Below, piece after piece: positions 9,541 through 18,976 of a DNA stretch of 64,000 nucleotides (position 1 is the first letter of the stretch; the number at the start of each line of letters is the position of its first letter). The translations under genes were made by a program, and so were the position numbers. The notes under the pieces are model-generated. The model was not told where the DNA came from. It made no database searches and saw nothing but the letters and a program-made list of their open reading frames with translations. Source of the DNA: Taudactylus pleione (Eukaryota > Chordata > Amphibia > Anura > Myobatrachidae); contig JAUIMM010000017.1 of assembly GCA_031769625.1 (NCBI GenBank), positions 2,470,501-2,534,500 of the forward strand, in the 5' to 3' direction.

Positions 9541-11945
9541 TTTCTGTGTTTGTGAATTGTGTGCGCAGTAGCCGCACGTGCATCAACAAAGTAGTGCCAA
9601 GCGTGCGCCTGTGTCATAAGTAAAGGGCCGGCTGGCTTGACCGTTAAGGGTGCTGTAACCCCCGAAAGTACACTCCAGTCCAAACCAAAAAAAAAATTAT
9701 TTTCTGTGTTTGTGAATTGTGTGCGCAGTAGCCGCACGTGCATCAACAAAGTAGTGCCAAGCGTGCGCCTGTGTCATAAGTAAAGGGCCGGCTGGCTTGA
9801 CCGTTAAGGGTGCTGTAACCCCCGAAAGTACACTCCAGTCCAAACCAAAAAAAAAATTATTTTCTGTGTTTGTGAATTGTGTGCGCAGTAGCCGCACGTG
9901 CATCAACAAAGTAGTGCCAAGCGTGCGCCTGTGTCATAAGTAAAGGGCCGGCTGGCTTGACCGTTAAGGGTGCTGTAACCCCCGAAAGTACACTCCAGTC
10001 CAAACCAAAAAAAAAATTATTTTCTGTGTTTGTGAATTGTGTGCGCAGTAGCTGCACGTGCATCAACAAAGTAGTGCCAAGCGTGCGCCTGTGTCATAAG
10101 TAAAGGGCCGGCTGGCTTGACCGTTAAGGGTGCTGTAACCCCCGAAAGTACACTCCAGTCCAAACCAAAAAAAAAATTATTTTCTGTGTTTGTGAATTGT
10201 GTGCGCAGTAGCCGCACGTGCATCAACAAAGTAGTGCCAAGCGTGCGCCTGTGTCATAAGTAAAGGGCCGGCTGGCTTGACCGTTAAGGGTGCTGTAACC
10301 CCCGAAAGTACACTCCAGTCCAAACCAAAAAAAAAATTATTTTCTGTGTTTGTGAATTGTGTGCGCAGTAGCCGCACGTGCATCAACAAAGTAGTGCCAA
10401 GCGTGCGCCTGTGTCATAAGTAAAGGGCCGGCTGGCTTGACCGTTAAGGGTGCTGTAACCCCCGAAAGTACACTCCAGTCCAAACCAAAAAAAAAATTAT
10501 TTTCTGTGTTTGTGAATTGTGTGCGCAGTAGCCGCACGTGCATCAACAAAGTAGTGCCAAGCGTGCGCCTGTGTCATAAGTAAAGGGCCGGCTGGCTTGA
10601 CCGTTAAGGGTGCTGTAACCCCCGAAAGTACACTCCAGTCCAAACCAAAAAAAAAATTATTTTCTGTGTTTGTGAATTGTGTGCGCAGTAGCCGCACGTG
10701 CATCAACAAAGTAGTGCCAAGCGTGCGCCTGTGTCATAAGTAAAGGGCCGGCTGGCTTGACCGTTAAGGGTGCTGTAACCCCCGAAAGTACACTCCAGTC
10801 CAAACCAAAAAAAAAATTATTTTCTGTGTTTGTGAATTGTGTGCGCAGTAGCCGCACGTGCATCAACAAAGTAGTGCCAAGCGTGCGCCTGTGTCATAAG
10901 TAAAGGGCCGGCTGGCTTGACCGTTAAAGGGTGCTGTAACCCCCGAAAGTACACTCCAGTCCAAACCAAAAAAAAAATATTTTCTGTGTTTGTGAATTGT
11001 GTGCGCAGTAGCCGCACGTGCATCAACAAAGTAGTGCCAAGCGTGCACCTGTGTCATAAGTAAAGGGCCGGCTGGCTTGACCATTAAGGGTGCTGTAACC
11101 CCCGAAAGTACACTCCAGTCCAAACCAAAAAAAAAATTATTTTCTGTTTGTGAATTGTGTGCGCAGTAGCCGCACGTGCATCAACAAAGTAGTGCCAAGC
11201 GTGCGCCTGTGTCATAAGTAAAGGGCCGGCTGGCTTGACCGTTAAGGGTGCTGTAACCCCCGAAAGTACACTCCAGTCCAAACCAAAAAAAAAATTATTT
11301 TCTGTGTTCGTGAATTGTGTGCGCAGTAGCCGCACGTGCATCAACAAAGTAGTGCCAAGCGTGCGCCTGTGTCATAAGTAAAGGGCCGGCTGGCTTGACC
11401 GTTAAGGGTGCTGTAACCCCCGAAAGTACACTCCAGTCCAAACCAAAAAAAAAATTATTTTCTGTGTTTGTGAATTGTGTGCGCAGTAGCCGCACGTGCA
11501 TCAACAAAGTAGTGCCAAGCGTGCGCCTGTGTCATAAGTAAAGGGCCGGCTGGCTTGACCGTTAAGGGTGCTGTAACCCCCGAAAGTACACTCCAGTCCA
11601 AACCAAAAAAAAAATTATTTTCTGTGTTTGTGAATTGTGTGCGCAGTAGCCGCACGTGCATCAACAAAGTAGTGCCAAGCGTGTGCCTGTGTCATAAGTA
11701 AAGGGCCGGCTGGCTTGACCGTTAAAGGGTGCTGTAACCCCCGAAAGTACACTCCAGTCCAAACCAAAAAAAAAATTATTTTCTGTGTTTGTGAATTGTG
11801 TGCACTGTGGCTGCACGTGCATCAACAAAGGAGCAGCGCCAAGCGTGCGCCTGTGTCCCATAAGTAAAGAGCCGGCTGGCTCATTTCTTAAAGGGTGGTG
11901 TAACCCACAAAGTGCACTACTCTCCAGCAAAAATAAAATAATATT
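9541..11945 (+). repeat. Tandem array of 160-bp units, 14 near-identical copies plus a diverged edge unit
   Basis: Units start at 9541, 9701, 9861, 10021 and so on every 160 bp to 11619, with a 1-2 bp offset after 11141 caused by a small deletion. Each contains TTTGTGAATTGTGTGCGCAG, GCCGCACGTGCATC, AAGGGCCGGCTGGCTTGACC and CCCCGAAAGTACACTCCAG. Units from 9701 to about 10820 look identical apart from a C-to-T near 10052. The last unit (from about 11779) is the diverged GAGCCGGCTGGCTC form. Near-identity implies recent amplification or homogenisation. Since 160 is not a multiple of 3, the reverse-strand frames of about 70 codons are incidental. Confidence 0.97.
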
Positions 11946-11997
11946 TTCTGTGTTTGTGTGCGCTTTAGCCGCACGTATATATATCAATATAACATAA

Positions 11998-12372
11998 ATG
12001 GAGGACCAAACTTTCTCCGATAAAAATAAAATAGGGAAAGATCAAGAACCACTTCCTCCTAGTGCTGTTGCTGCTGCTGGGAGTTGTTCATCATCCCAGA
12101 GAGGAAGTAGGAACATCACTACTTTTACTAAACAATTGACCCTCCTACAGTCCCTAGCGATGAGGATGAAGTACGACAGCAGTCATCCTGAAGCAAAACG
12201 TATAACTGAGGCCTTGACTGCTATGTTGGTGTTAGACGTGCGTCCGGTATCCGACATTAGTGCAGTGGGATTTAGACAATTGATGGAGGTAGTGTGTCCT
12301 CGGTTCCAAATCCCGTCTAGATTCCACCTGCAGCCTCAAAGCAGCAGCGACAAGCGTGCGTCTGTCTGTTAA
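11998..12372 (+). pseudogene. hAT transposase internal fragment (copy B)
   Basis: A 124-codon open segment starts with ATG. Residues 1-50 are polar and low in complexity (SSSQRGS). Then comes a hAT-like region, SHPEAKRITEALTAMLVLDV, followed by GFRQLMEVVCP and RFQIPSR, which in BED-finger hAT transposases precedes the catalytic domain. The frame ends inside the first unit of the next array, so about 12 C-terminal residues are satellite-derived. No zinc finger and no DDE core are present. Near-identity with copy A shows that this truncated form existed before the two copies separated. Confidence 0.82.
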
Positions 12373-14016
12373 AGGGTGGTGACACCCTCAAAGTGTGCTA
12401 CACAAACAATTAAAATATTGTTCTTTTTTTTTCTGTCTTTGTGAATTGTGTGGGCTGTAGCCGCACCTGCATCCTTAAAGCAGCAGCGACAAGCGTGCGT
12501 CTGTCTGTTAAAGGGTGGTGACACCCTCAAAGTGTGCTACACAAACAATCAAAATATTGTTCTTTTTTTTTTGGTCTTTGTGAAATGTGTGGGCTGTAGC
12601 CGCACCTGCATCCTTAAAGCAGCAGCGACAAGCGTGCGTCTGTCTGTTAAAGGGTGGTGACACCCTCAAAGTGTGCTACACAAACAATTAAAATATTGTT
12701 CTTTTTTTTTCTGTCTTTGTGAATTGTGTGGGCTGTAGCCGCACCTGCATCCTTAAAGCAGCAGCGACAAGCGTGCGTCTGTCTGTTAAAGGGTGGTGAC
12801 ACCCTCAAAGTGTACTACACAAACAATTAAAATATTGTTCTTTTTTTTTCGGTCTTTGTGAATTGTGTGGGCTGTAGCCGCACCTGCATCCTTAAAGCAG
12901 CAGCGACAAGCGTGCGTCTGTCTGTTAAAGGGTGGTGTAACTCTCAAAATGCTCCAAAAAATAAAAAACTATTTTTTTAATGTGTTTGTGACTTGTGTGC
13001 GATGTAGCCGCACCTGCATCCTTAAAGCAGCAGCGATAAGCGTGCGTCTGTCTGTTAAAGGGTGGTGACACCCTCAAAGTGTGCTACACAAACAATAAAA
13101 ATATTCTTCTTTTTTCTGTCTATGTGAATTGTGTGGGCTGTAGCCGCACCTGCATCCTTAAAGCAGCAGCGACAAGCGTGCGTCTGTCTGTTAAAGGGTG
13201 GTGACACCCTCAAAGTGTTCTACACAAACAATTAAAATATTGTTCTTTTTTTTTCGGTCTTTGTGAAATGTGTGGGCTGTAGCCGCACCTGCATCCTTAA
13301 AGCAGCAGCGACAAGCATGCGTCTGTCTGTTAAAGGGTGGTGTAACTCTCAAAGTGTTCCAAAAAATAAAAAACTATTTTTTTAATGTGTTTGTGACTTG
13401 TGTGCGATGTAGCCACACTTGCATCCTCAAAGCAGCAGCGACAAGCGTGCGTCTGTCTGTTAAAGGGTGGTGACACCCTCAAAGTGTGCTACACAAACAA
13501 TTAAAATATTGTTCTTTTTTTTTCTGTCTATGTGAATTGTGTGGGCTGTAGCCGCACCTGCATCCTTAAAGCAGCAGCGACAAGCGTGCGTCTGTCTGTT
13601 AAAGGGTGGTGACACCTCAAAGTGTTCTACACAAACAATTAAAATATTGTTCTTTTTTTTTTGGTCTTTGTGAAATGTGTGGGCTGTAGCCGCACCTGCA
13701 TCCTTAAAGCAGCAGCGACAAGTGTGCGTCTGTCTGTTAAAGGGTGGTGACACCTCAAAGTGTTCTACACAAACAATTAAAATATTCTTCTTCTTTTTTC
13801 TGTCTTTGTGAATTGTGTGGGCTGTAGCCGCACTTGCATCCTCAAAGCAGCAGCGACAAGCGTGCGTCTGTCTGTTAAAGGGTGGTGTAACCCTCAAAGT
13901 GTGCTCCACAAACAATAAAAATATTCTTTTTTTTTCTGTCTTTGTGAATTGTGTGGGCTGTAGCCGCACTTGAATCCTCAAAGCAGCAGCGACAAGCGTG
14001 CGTCTGTCTGTTAAAG
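12331..14016 (+). repeat. Tandem array of about 130-140-bp units, roughly 12 copies
   Basis: Each unit has GCAGCAGCGACAAGCGTGCG, CTGTCTGTTAAAGGGTGGTG, ACACAAACAATTAAAATATT, a T-run and GGGCTGTAGCCGCACCTGCA. A variant unit (12930-13020, 13330-13420) has CCAAAAAATAAAAAACTA in place of the ACAAACAAT part. Units are less alike than in the 160-bp array. The shared segment TTTGTGAATTGTGTG..GTAGCCGCAC shows the two arrays are related. Confidence 0.95.
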
Positions 14017-14247
14017 GATTACATCGGTGACAGCATCCAAGTAGGCATGTCAGACAGTCCGTACCTGTACTGGCAGGAAAAAGAAGCAATTTGGAGGTCC
14101 CTGTACAAACTGGCTCTATTTTACCTGAGTTGCCCCCCCTCCAGTGTGTACTCCAAAAGAGTGTTTAGTGCAGCCGGGAACCTTGTCAGCGAAAGGCGTA
14201 GGAGGTTGCTTCCACAAAATGTGGAGAAGATGATGTTCATAAAATGA
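14017..14247 (+). pseudogene. hAT transposase C-terminal dimerisation domain fragment
   Basis: The open segment begins DYIGDS right after the last satellite unit and ends at TGA 14245-14247. It carries the hAT dimerisation signature: PPSSVYSKRVFSAAGNLVSE, then RRRRLLPQNVEKMMFIK. In functional transposases this surface drives dimerisation and completes the catalytic fold. It is intact at sequence level here, but no catalytic core precedes it within the element, so it is a fragment. In copy A the same piece has a stop and a frameshift. Confidence 0.9.
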
Positions 14248-14463
14248 ATTATCAACTCTTCCAGGGAGACCAGCCTCCAGAACGTACAGAGGGACCTGTG
14301 GTTCCAGCAGGGACGAATTAATACTCTGTGAGGATGAGGATGTACACACTGAAGAGGGTGAGGAATCGGTGGATGAGGAGGATGAGGATGACATCTTGCC
14401 TCCGTAGAGCCAGTTTGTGCAGGGACAGATAAATTGCCAGCTTGTTTTGTGGGGGCCCAAACG

Positions 14464-14519
14464 AACCAATCATTTCAGCCACAGTTGTGTGGCAGACCCT
14501 GGCGCTGAAATGATTGGTT
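14464..14519. repeat. 16-bp-stem hairpin near the 3' end of hAT copy B
   Basis: AACCAATCATTTCAGC (14464-14479) pairs perfectly with GCTGAAATGATTGGTT (14504-14519). It could be a subterminal binding site or a transcript-end structure; neither is shown. Confidence 0.8.
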
Positions 14520-15040
14520 TGTTAAAGTGTGCATGTCCTGTTTATACAACATAAGGGTGGGTGGGAGGGCCCAAGGACAATTCCATCTTGCACCTCTTTT
14601 TTTTCTTTGCATTATGTACAGTTTGGGGCCTAGTTTTTCAATGCCATCCTGTCTGCCACTGCAGTTTCACGCCTAGATGGGTCACGTGTTTGTGCCGCCC
14701 ACTTGTGTCGCTTAGCATAGTCATCCAGCTACCTCGGTGCAACCTTTTGGACATAAAAACACTATTGTGAGGTGTGAGGTGTTCAGAATAGACTGGAAAT
14801 GAGTGGAAATTAAGGTTATTGAGGTTAATAATAGCATAGGAGCAGAAAAACCTACAAATTCTGTGATTTTAGCTGTTTTTATGCTTTTTTTCAAAAAAAT
14901 ACAGATCCAAAACACAAAACCCAGAACCCAAAACTCGCAAGGGTGGTTTTGGCAAAACCAATCCAGATCCAAAACACGAAGAAAGATCCAGATCCAAAAC
15001 CAAAACACAAAACACGAAAAGTGGCCGGTGCACACCCCTA

Positions 15041-15048
15041 GTTATAAG
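15041..15048. repeat. Target-site duplication (right) of hAT copy B
   Basis: GTTATAAG, identical to 9015-9022. The perfect match argues for a fairly recent insertion. Confidence 0.95.
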
Positions 15049-15941
15049 TAAACCATTGGTGTAAGTACTCCCATGATTTGTATACAGCCCAATCCTTCAG
15101 ATGAGATATATGTGCTGATAGAAAATAAATAAAGTTTCAAATTGGGTATGGTAATGGTAATGCCAACTGAAGCCATAAGCCTGAACAAGGACTTTATTAC
15201 ACTCCTTGCTCTCTCTTCACACTATGCTGGAAAGAAATATAACTAATAATATTGTGGAACACTAGATTAGGGATATATATTGGTGCATGTATAAAACTAG
15301 ATGGAAATTTTGGAAAAACTACCACTTCAATAAAAATAACTTTACCTTCTTTTAAATGGTTTACACAATTTGCTGGTGGAATGTGTGAGGAAAGATTGGT
15401 TTCCTGTTGATCTCAGACATTGTATTGTATTGAAGGAAGCCCACATGTTCTCCATGGTTCTGTAAATAGGATTGGCCACATGTTGTCTAAGGTCACTCGG
15501 CATGCCTATGTGCCAGGCTCACAGGATGCTGCCTGTCACTTTCAATGAAATGTAATAATTTCTTACTGACTAAGGCACAATAAAACCTGTATACTGTAGG
15601 CCAATGTAATTCTACAAAGGTAACCCTATGTTACCTCTATCATACCACTACACCAGTGGATGCTAAATGTGGACTTTACAAAAATAAATAAAATCAAAGT
15701 AGGCTATCATTTTTATTATGCGAATTATACACTGAACAAAACGATGGTGACTAAACAGTAAGTTTAAGTAAGAGAATGGTGAAATAATTGTGGATTCATA
15801 AATCAGCATATCATAGGGAGCAGTGGAAGGTAACAGAGTCATATATGTTGCACTACATATCTTGCACTATCAACCTTATGAGTTAGCTAAATTTAGAGCA
15901 ATAAACTATTAAAGCATTCTCTCCCTGATCTCCCTCTCCAG
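15049..15941 (+). other. asic2 intron upstream of the exon
   Basis: AT-rich sequence without a transposon end or second exon that I can recognise. It ends in the polypyrimidine tract CTCCCTGATCTCCCTCTCCA(G), a strong 3' splice site. Confidence 0.6.
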
Positions 15942-16092
15942 GTGTTCACAAAATATGGGAAATGTTACATGTTTAATTCGGGACATGACGGTCGACCCCT
16001 GCTAACCACTGTAAAAGGAGGGACCGGAAATGGACTAGAAATCATGCTTGACATCCAACAGGATGAATATCTTCCCATCTGGGGCGAGACAG
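15942..16092 (+). CDS. asic2: Internal coding exon of acid-sensing ion channel 2 (partial gene)
   Basis: A 151-bp exon lies between a CTCCCTCTCCAG acceptor (AG at 15940-15941) and a GTAAGACC donor (from 16093). It is read in phase 0 and ends in phase 1, giving 50 residues plus one base. It starts [14 protein letters not shown] and includes [20 protein letters not shown] then IWGET, typical of ASIC channels. KYGKCYMFN and LLTTVKGG favour ASIC2 over ASIC1. ASICs are trimeric proton-gated sodium channels of the neuronal plasma membrane (DEG/ENaC family); this segment is extracellular. Residue 8 (Cys) corresponds to Cys195 of chicken ASIC1, a disulfide partner, and residue 33 (Glu, in GLEIML) to acidic-pocket Glu220. 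No stop or frameshift. I found no other asic2 exon in the window, which fits the very long introns of this gene. Confidence 0.88.
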
Positions 16093-17162
16093 GTAAGACC
16101 TTAATCGCATCTGACTAACTAAAAAAAACCCATGAGAGCAACATCTTTGTATCAAGGTCTTGTACCCGAACAGCTTTCTTCTGGGTAATCTGTGGTAATT
16201 AAATTAGCATGTAATACTTAAAGGAATTTATAGCCAACATGTAGTTTATTTTCAAGCGAACACAACCAATGGATTGATTATAAATTAGTGACATTACTGA
16301 GGCACAAAGGTGGCCATTTTGTGCTTCAGTTATGTCACTAATTGTTAGTGATTTGGTAAGCTGTATTCTCAAATATAATAATATATTGGTTCAAGTTACA
16401 TGCTAGGCAGCAATTGCACCCAGAATGTAAATACCAACTGATCAATATATAGCTATAACAGATAATGGTAATCTTACAGGGCTTGGTGTAAGGGGCCCCG
16501 ATACACAAAGGAAAAAAATATATTTGTTATTCAGATCACAGACATATCTGGCAGCTGGCAATGATAAATATATTATGTATATACAGTATAATTCTGTCAA
16601 TAAGCAGTAACCCACAGCAACCAAACAATCTGCATCATAGACAATTAAAGCAAATATCTAATTGCTAAGGATTATTGCACATTTCCAGTGTTAATAACTA
16701 TAACATTTGGAATTGAGTAACTATGAAGAAGTACTATTCTCAATACAATAATAAGCAAAGAATACATTGTGTTTTGTCCAAAAACATTCTATAAAATATT
16801 ACATTTAGGGAAGGGATCATGATGAATAACATTGAGCTCTACCTGGTATCTTTGTGCTGTGGGTAACACGGTAATAAAACTGTTAGTTACCCCCAATGTA
16901 AATCAATATATATATATTTGGTTTTGTGCTGTATGTATTATAAAAAAGTGTTCCTGTAAATTACATAATATAACTATGCTACATATAAAAAAAATAATAA
17001 TAATAATAATATAAATGTGCTCTGATAATATGATACAAAAAATGACCTTCATCTATTTTAATTTATTGATGATAGTTCTGAGTTTATTTTATATTCAAAG
17101 TTATAGAACAGCTTCATAATGTAGGTGGTAAGGTGCCAATGTGATAGGAGGCCGTGCAACTG
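16093..17162 (+). other. asic2 intron downstream of the exon
   Basis: It begins with the donor GTAAGACC. It contains an imperfect AT-rich inverted segment near 16260-16350 (ATTAGTGACAT / TGTCACTAAT) and an (ATA)n tract at 16989-17011. No further exon seen. Confidence 0.6.
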
Positions 17163-17170
17163 TGTAGGAG

Positions 17171-17471
17171 CAGGGCCAGATTGAGGGCCACATGGGCCTG
17201 GAGCTGAAAATGACCAAGGGCCTATTATGAGAAGAGAGGAAGTGTGACCAGTGTTGTGTGGGTGTGGCCAGTGCCATGTGGGCGTGTACCCCCCTATACT
17301 CTCAGACCCAATGTCTCCCTAAATATATAAAAGAAAAAAAATGCTTAATTTTGTGAGGTAAATAGAAATACAATTTTACTACTTATGATTTATGGCCGAC
17401 TGTGTGGAGAGCAGATGGCAATGGGCCTATGTTTATGTGGAGGCCTGGAGCTGTAGCTCCATCTGGCCCTG
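17171..17471. mobile_element. 301-bp non-autonomous hAT MITE
   Basis: Ends CAGGGCCAGATTGAGG and CCATCTGGCCCTG form inverted repeats, and a perfect 8-bp TSD TGTAGGAG flanks them (17163-17170, 17472-17479). No coding capacity. Confidence 0.93.
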
Positions 17472-17749
17472 TGTAGGAGGGAAGGTACAAATGTGATAGG
17501 AAGCTGTATTTTTGGTTAGCTACTTTTTACAAACCATGTGCAGTTGTTGCAAGAAAAAAATAATAATTTACAATGACCACAGAGCATGAAAATGGCCAAA
17601 AAGTCTGCTCTTTTACCCATGAACCACTAACGGGACTCTCTACCTACAACAGGTTTCATGTAGTTTGTCACACATCCCCTGTAATGCAGCAAACATCCTT
17701 CGGCACAATAAAAATAAGATGGGAGTGGTTCAAAGGTGCTGCATTAAAG

Positions 17750-18150
17750 AACATAGGGTCCGATTCATACCTAGACGCTAAACCGCTATGGTTCGCTATG
17801 GGTGATTGTCGCCCATCTGTGCATGCGTACGCATCGCAGTGCTCGAACCAGTCACTGCGATCGGGAATCAATTGCTCATAGCACAAAGACTGAGTGCTAC
17901 TATGAGTGACAGATTGTGCCATTTGTGGGTGGTAACAGGGGAAGGTGCTTGTGAACGGAGGAGTGGTGCTGCGAACGCAGGCGTGTCTGTGCGTCAAAAC
18001 CGCGTTTTATGGGTGTGCATACTTAGCATTGAAGTGTCATTGTACACGTCACTTGATTGTATTTCAGCCTGCAGTGATCGCAGTGCTTGCGGTGAGGTAG
18101 GGTCTGCCTCAAGCGCTGCATGCTCCTAATACAGATAACCTGTCTGTCTC
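17750..18150. other. Probable MITE remnant, limits unclear
   Basis: It starts AGGGTCCGATTCATACC, resembling the GGGCCTGATTCAGA ends seen elsewhere in the window, and holds repeated ATCGCAGTG/CACTGCGAT motifs. No right terminus identified. Confidence 0.35.
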
Positions 18151-18247
18151 CTGTATGAGGGAACCTTAATTAATATTCAGTACATCAGTGAGAGCCACCC
18201 AAGATTATCCCGATGAGTAGGCACATTTGCTTGTGTACAAATCAACT

Positions 18248-18976
18248 TTAAAGGCGGGTATCCACTAGGCGATTTTGACAGGCGATTGCAAGATAACAAC
18301 GTCGTAATCGTGCAATCGCCCGCAAATCGGGCATGTAAATGACAAAAACGACCAGCGATGCGCATGCCCTCTGGTCGTTTTTACCATCTTTCATCACTTG
18401 TACATGCTGGTCAACCTGACGATCCCGTCATGTTCAGCATGTACAGGGATGATGGATGTGCCTGGACTGAACGAGTGAACGTACAGTCTAGGCACATCTC
18501 TAGACATACAAATGACAGCACAATTGCAATGTTGTAATCATGCCAGGGGCGTATCTATAATGGGTGCGGGGAACACGGGCCCCTGGGTCCAGGGGGGCCC
18601 CGCACCGCACACCCTGCACTCATAATAATACTTACCTCTCCGGAGTCCCACGTCGGCACGGGGGTCCGGTGCTGTAAAACAACTGGAAAATGGGCGCGGC
18701 GGCCATTTTCCGATCGTTTGCGCATGCGCAGTACAGGGAAAATGGCCGCCGCGCCCATTTTCCCGGTGACCTGTGCATACATTATAGACTGTGGGCACAC
18801 TGTAGTGTCCAGAGTCTATAACTACAGCGCTGACCGCGCACATCTCAGTGCGCAGCTGGCCGCCATGCGGAGACGAGGGGGCCCGTGTCGCAGACAGCAC
18901 ACAGGCCCCTTCCTCTCTAGAAACGCCCCTGAATCATGCTCTTGTTTGTATGTCTATAAGTGGATACGCACCTTAA
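18248..18976. mobile_element. TTAA-ended MITE split by a nested hAT
   Basis: The left end TTAAAGGCGGGTATCCACTA is mirrored by GTGGATACGCACCTTAA at the right. The interior carries imperfect inverted motifs (GGCGATT..AATCGCC, AAAAACGACCAG / CTGGTCGTTTTT). The TTAAAGG terminus recalls the T2/Kolobok family of Xenopus; that assignment is inference. It is interrupted at 18544-18931 by a younger hAT insertion. Confidence 0.75.
18544..18931. mobile_element. 388-bp non-autonomous hAT nested in the MITE
   Basis: CAGGGGCGTATCTATAATGG pairs imperfectly with CTAGAAACGCCCCTG, and the perfect 8-bp TSD AATCATGC flanks it (18536-18543, 18932-18939). The interior has a strong inverted repeat built from AAAATGGGCGCGGCGGCCAT and its complement (about 18684-18764). 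No real coding capacity. Confidence 0.94.

Larger units (their letters stand above)
9023..15040 (+). mobile_element. hAT DNA transposon, copy B: complete, satellite-bearing, 6,018 bp
   Basis: The termini TAGGGGTGAGCGGG (9023) and GGTGCACACCCCTA (15040) are imperfect inverted repeats. They are flanked by a perfect 8-bp duplication GTTATAAG (9015-9022 and 15041-15048), the hallmark of hAT insertion. Inside, in order: subterminal palindrome, TATA box, a short GGGGCTG repeat region, an array of about 160-bp units, an N-side transposase remnant, an array of about 137-bp units, the C-terminal dimerisation remnant, and a 3' region with a strong hairpin. The catalytic core and BED finger are absent, so any movement required a transposase in trans. 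Copy A shares this architecture, so the family probably moved in this form. Confidence 0.95.

Noticed and set aside
9697..11667. Series of identical reverse-strand frames of about 70 codons, apparently a repeated small protein
   Set aside because: They recur every 160 bp, which is not a multiple of 3, overlap one another, and simply restate the tandem repeat. No start context or family similarity.
13460..14089. 209-codon reverse-strand open frame
   Set aside because: It is antisense to the transposase fragment and built of 137-bp repeat units; repeat-derived.
14320..14400. GAGGAT-rich stretch as a possible acidic protein tail of the transposase
   Set aside because: It lies downstream of the in-frame TGA at 14245-14247 and no frame links it to the dimerisation fragment without further breaks.
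1..15040. Segmental inverted duplication of the locus
   Set aside because: Similarity stops exactly at the hAT terminus on the inner sides (3779 and 9023), and copy B has its own 8-bp TSD, so these are two independent insertions.
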